DNA of 64,000 nucleotides from Verrucomicrobiota bacterium (GTDB taxonomy: Bacteria; Verrucomicrobiota; Verrucomicrobiia; Limisphaerales; PALSA-1396): assembly GCA_016200005.1 (NCBI GenBank), contig JACQFP010000086.1, positions 1-64,000 of the forward strand. The letters are read 5' to 3'. Within the stretch, counting starts at the first letter, position 1. Every line of letters starts with the position of its first letter. Made by a program: the position numbers and the translations under genes. Below are positions 62,220 through 64,000 of the stretch, piece after piece. Under the pieces are notes generated by a model that ran no database searches, was not told the origin of the DNA, and saw only the letters and a list, made by a program, of their open reading frames with translations.

Positions 62220-64000
62220 ATGTCATCAAAAAAAGAAGCCAAAGCGAAGAAAGTAGCCGCAGAATTCACACTTGCACCAACGGACATAGATGCTGGCTTG
62301 ATGTGGCTTGAAGGACTTGGAGAAGCAAAGTTTCGGGATTCCGTGCTTCAAGAACTTTTTCGGAAAATGCGTGAAGAGGGGGAAATCGAATGGTTCGAAA
62401 ACATCCACGGCAGATTGGACAAGGGTGTGGACTACATTCTAGTCACGCAGTCGTCGCTGGAGAGAAAAGTTCTGGGAATTCAGGTTAAGGGAAAACAAAT
62501 TAGCAGAGCGGGAGGAAATGGTTCGCTCTCGGCCGTAGATATAGCGGGCGAGTGTGAGGCGGCAATGAAGCATGAGTTTCAAGTGCAGGGAGCGAAGCGG
62601 CGGCTTGACTCAATCGCCGTGTGGTCTTCGGCCCATATTACGCCCGATGCCGAAGAAGAGTTTACAAAACCCGGCCTCGCGTATCGCATACAGGTTAAGA
62701 AACCCAGAGACGTGTTTTCCCTGATCGAACAATTCGCGCCAGCACAGTTGGGCAATGTGCCTCAGCTTGCGCTTGTGAAGTATATCAAGGAGCAAGCCGA
62801 TCCAGAGCCAGAAGCGGTCCGTGTGTTTGGATGTCCGATAAATCCCAAAATCCATTTTCTCGAACCCGAGCTTTCAGAGTTTGCTCCAGCTTCTATGGAG
62901 AGCATGAAGACTGAAGGCGGGCATCTCCGGCCAAAGAAGTCTTCGGCCACACTAGATAAAATACTCGAAGACAGCAGACATACAGCACTGTTCGCAGGCG
63001 AATTAAGCGGAAAAAGTTATTTGCTAAAAAGGTGCAGGGCCGTTTTTGCAGAGCGCCGAAAACTTTCAATTCTTTTAGATGCGACCCAGTTGACAGAGAT
63101 TCCTCGCTCTGCGCAACGGTTGGTTTCAGACGCGTTGGAGTTTCTTTCTCCGCAACAAGCCGAATCATTCGCGCGGGGTGCGGGCGTCGTGCTTCTGATA
63201 GACAATGTTGACCGGATTCCTCAACCTGTCCGTGAATGGCTGTTCGCCCTCGACTCAAGGCAATTCAGGGTTATTGCAACCGGCAGGTCAATTCTTGTGC
63301 CACAGCAAGTCGCCACGGTTTACATCACAGGAACGAAACTGGGCAGTCTTCCAAGGTTTTTGCGAAGCCTGAATGTGCAACACAGCAAAGGACTCTTGGA
63401 CCGGGCTCAGTCTTTTATTGAGCGGACTTTGGCAACTTCACGCCTGCCAAAGAATGCATTCACCATTTCGATCATGTTGCAGGAATGTCAGCATGGAGGT
63501 TCAAAATTCAGCACGCCAACGATGGGGCGGCTGATTGAGCGATTTGTAGAACTGCAATTAGGGTCGCATTCAGATGCGACCTTCATGGTGGACTTTGAAA
63601 CCAAGCGCGACTTCCTCTCTCATTTGGCCGGGAGGGTTCAATCAGGGATGTCTTTGGTAGAATTCCGCCGGAGGCTCGCACGGTTTATTGAAGCCAGCAA
63701 ACATCCGCAAAGCGTAGAGGACTTTATCCAGGATCTTCGTAAGAGCGGAGTGTTTGTCTTCTGCGGGGACAAGGTGAAGTGGGCTCACCCGGCGTTTAAG
63801 CAATATTTTTGGGTTCGTAATTTGGTAAGCAACGGAAAGCACGAACTGATTGCAAAGGCACTTTGCCAGCGATTTAATCCAACCTTGGCTGCACTCGCTG
63901 GGTCACAAATAAAAGCCAAGGACCTTCCGGCTTTGATTCAACCTTTGATAGATGAAGTTTCCAGGACACCCCTTCCGAGCCTGCAATCTTTAGTTCCGGA
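62220..64000 (+). CDS. predicted PD-(D/E)XK nuclease-P-loop NTPase fusion, 3' truncated by window (candidate defence protein)
   Basis: Open for at least 593 codons to the window edge. Residues 35-135 look like a restriction-endonuclease fold: FRDSVLQELFRKM, KGVDYILV (D71) and GIQVKGK (Q88, K90), the D-x(16)-QxK pattern of Mrr-like nucleases. Residues 250-480 have a P-loop NTPase: AGELSGKS (260-266, Walker A) and VVLLIDNVD (323-331, Walker B), then an ATGRS sensor-like turn. A helical region follows. This layout is that of Avs-type STAND anti-phage proteins (nuclease, NTPase, then a sensor of repeats), but the sensor lies outside the window. Base composition is AT-richer than the left side. 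I started at ATG 62220 with GAGAAAGG upstream. Confidence 0.75.
   Translation, partial: MSSKKEAKAKKVAAEFTLAPTDIDAGLMWLEGLGEAKFRDSVLQELFRKMREEGEIEWFENIHGRLDKGVDYILVTQSSLERKVLGIQVKGKQISRAGGNGSLSAVDIAGECEAAMKHEFQVQGAKRRLDSIAVWSSAHITPDAEEEFTKPGLAYRIQVKKPRDVFSLIEQFAPAQLGNVPQLALVKYIKEQADPEPEAVRVFGCPINPKIHFLEPELSEFAPASMESMKTEGGHLRPKKSSATLDKILEDSRHTALFAGELSGKSYLLKRCRAVFAERRKLSILLDATQLTEIPRSAQRLVSDALEFLSPQQAESFARGAGVVLLIDNVDRIPQPVREWLFALDSRQFRVIATGRSILVPQQVATVYITGTKLGSLPRFLRSLNVQHSKGLLDRAQSFIERTLATSRLPKNAFTISIMLQECQHGGSKFSTPTMGRLIERFVELQLGSHSDATFMVDFETKRDFLSHLAGRVQSGMSLVEFRRRLARFIEASKHPQSVEDFIQDLRKSGVFVFCGDKVKWAHPAFKQYFWVRNLVSNGKHELIAKALCQRFNPTLAALAGSQIKAKDLPALIQPLIDEVSRTPLPSLQSLVP

Overview
The window looks like a chromosomal segment of a Verrucomicrobiota bacterium, most like the Pedosphaera/Limisphaera side of the phylum. 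The grounds are phylum-typical families: PSCyt1/DUF1549/DUF1553 and DUF1501 proteins, a DUF1559-type pseudopilin, Tat-exported Gfo/Idh and PmoA-like (DUF6807) proteins, secreted proteins ending in an 'RFYR'-type C-terminus, and scattered heptanucleotide repeats and hairpin elements. Most of it is GC-rich. Two stretches, about 26.0-27.7 kb and 62.2 kb to the end, are visibly AT-richer and look acquired. No rRNA, tRNA or CRISPR array was seen.

Region by region. (1) 0.2-12.6 kb, minus strand: a tightly packed surface-glycan operon of two heterodimer-like ABC exporters, two hexapeptide acyltransferases, two paralogous CgeB-like glycosyltransferases, two GT4 glycosyltransferases, a PIG-L deacetylase and two SAM methyltransferases. 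Genes overlap by 4 nt or lie within 14 nt, except the last, which is 55 nt away. (2) 12.7-15.2 kb, minus: a secreted protein with a duplicated module around an Ig-like domain, and a pseudopilin. (3) 15.4-20.4 kb, plus: a small membrane protein, a fusion of a clan-A-like glycoside hydrolase to a membrane-anchored GT2, and a UvrD/PcrA helicase. (4) 20.4-29.2 kb, mostly minus: a DUF1573-cytochrome c protein, a PSCyt1/DUF1549/DUF1553 protein, a DUF3500 protein and DUF1501. A plus-strand membrane protein with a repeat unit I do not recognise sits among them. (5) 29.3-35.4 kb, plus: a ceramidase-like protein and a MacAB/Lol-type ATPase-permease-adaptor trio. (6) 35.5-37.7 kb: a decayed secreted-protein gene, a REPIN-like element and xylulokinase. 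(7) 37.9-42.1 kb: a double amidohydrolase and a third amidohydrolase module, only one of the three keeping its metal ligands. (8) 42.3-49.4 kb, plus: DUF1326, TPR, triple-cupin, nitronate monooxygenase-like, methyltransferase, VOC and DUF2182 genes. (9) 49.4-56.2 kb, minus: LOG, ROK kinase, DegT aminotransferase, RmlD-like reductase, OPA-type MFS transporter and a Tat-exported TIM-barrel protein. (10) 56.8-57.9 kb: an IS110-family transposase. (11) 58.1-61.7 kb, plus: Gfo/Idh oxidoreductase, enolase-superfamily enzyme and PmoA-like protein, probably one sugar or sugar-acid catabolic unit. (12) 62.2 kb to the edge: the start of a large protein with an apparent PD-(D/E)XK nuclease domain followed by a P-loop NTPase, the best candidate in the window for an uncharacterised defence system.

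The spaces between genes, and some linkers inside genes, hold several small repeat families: REPIN-like double hairpins, a 52-bp perfect palindrome, a three-copy conserved motif of about 40 bp, and period-7 tandem repeats. These are the most unusual DNA-level signal.
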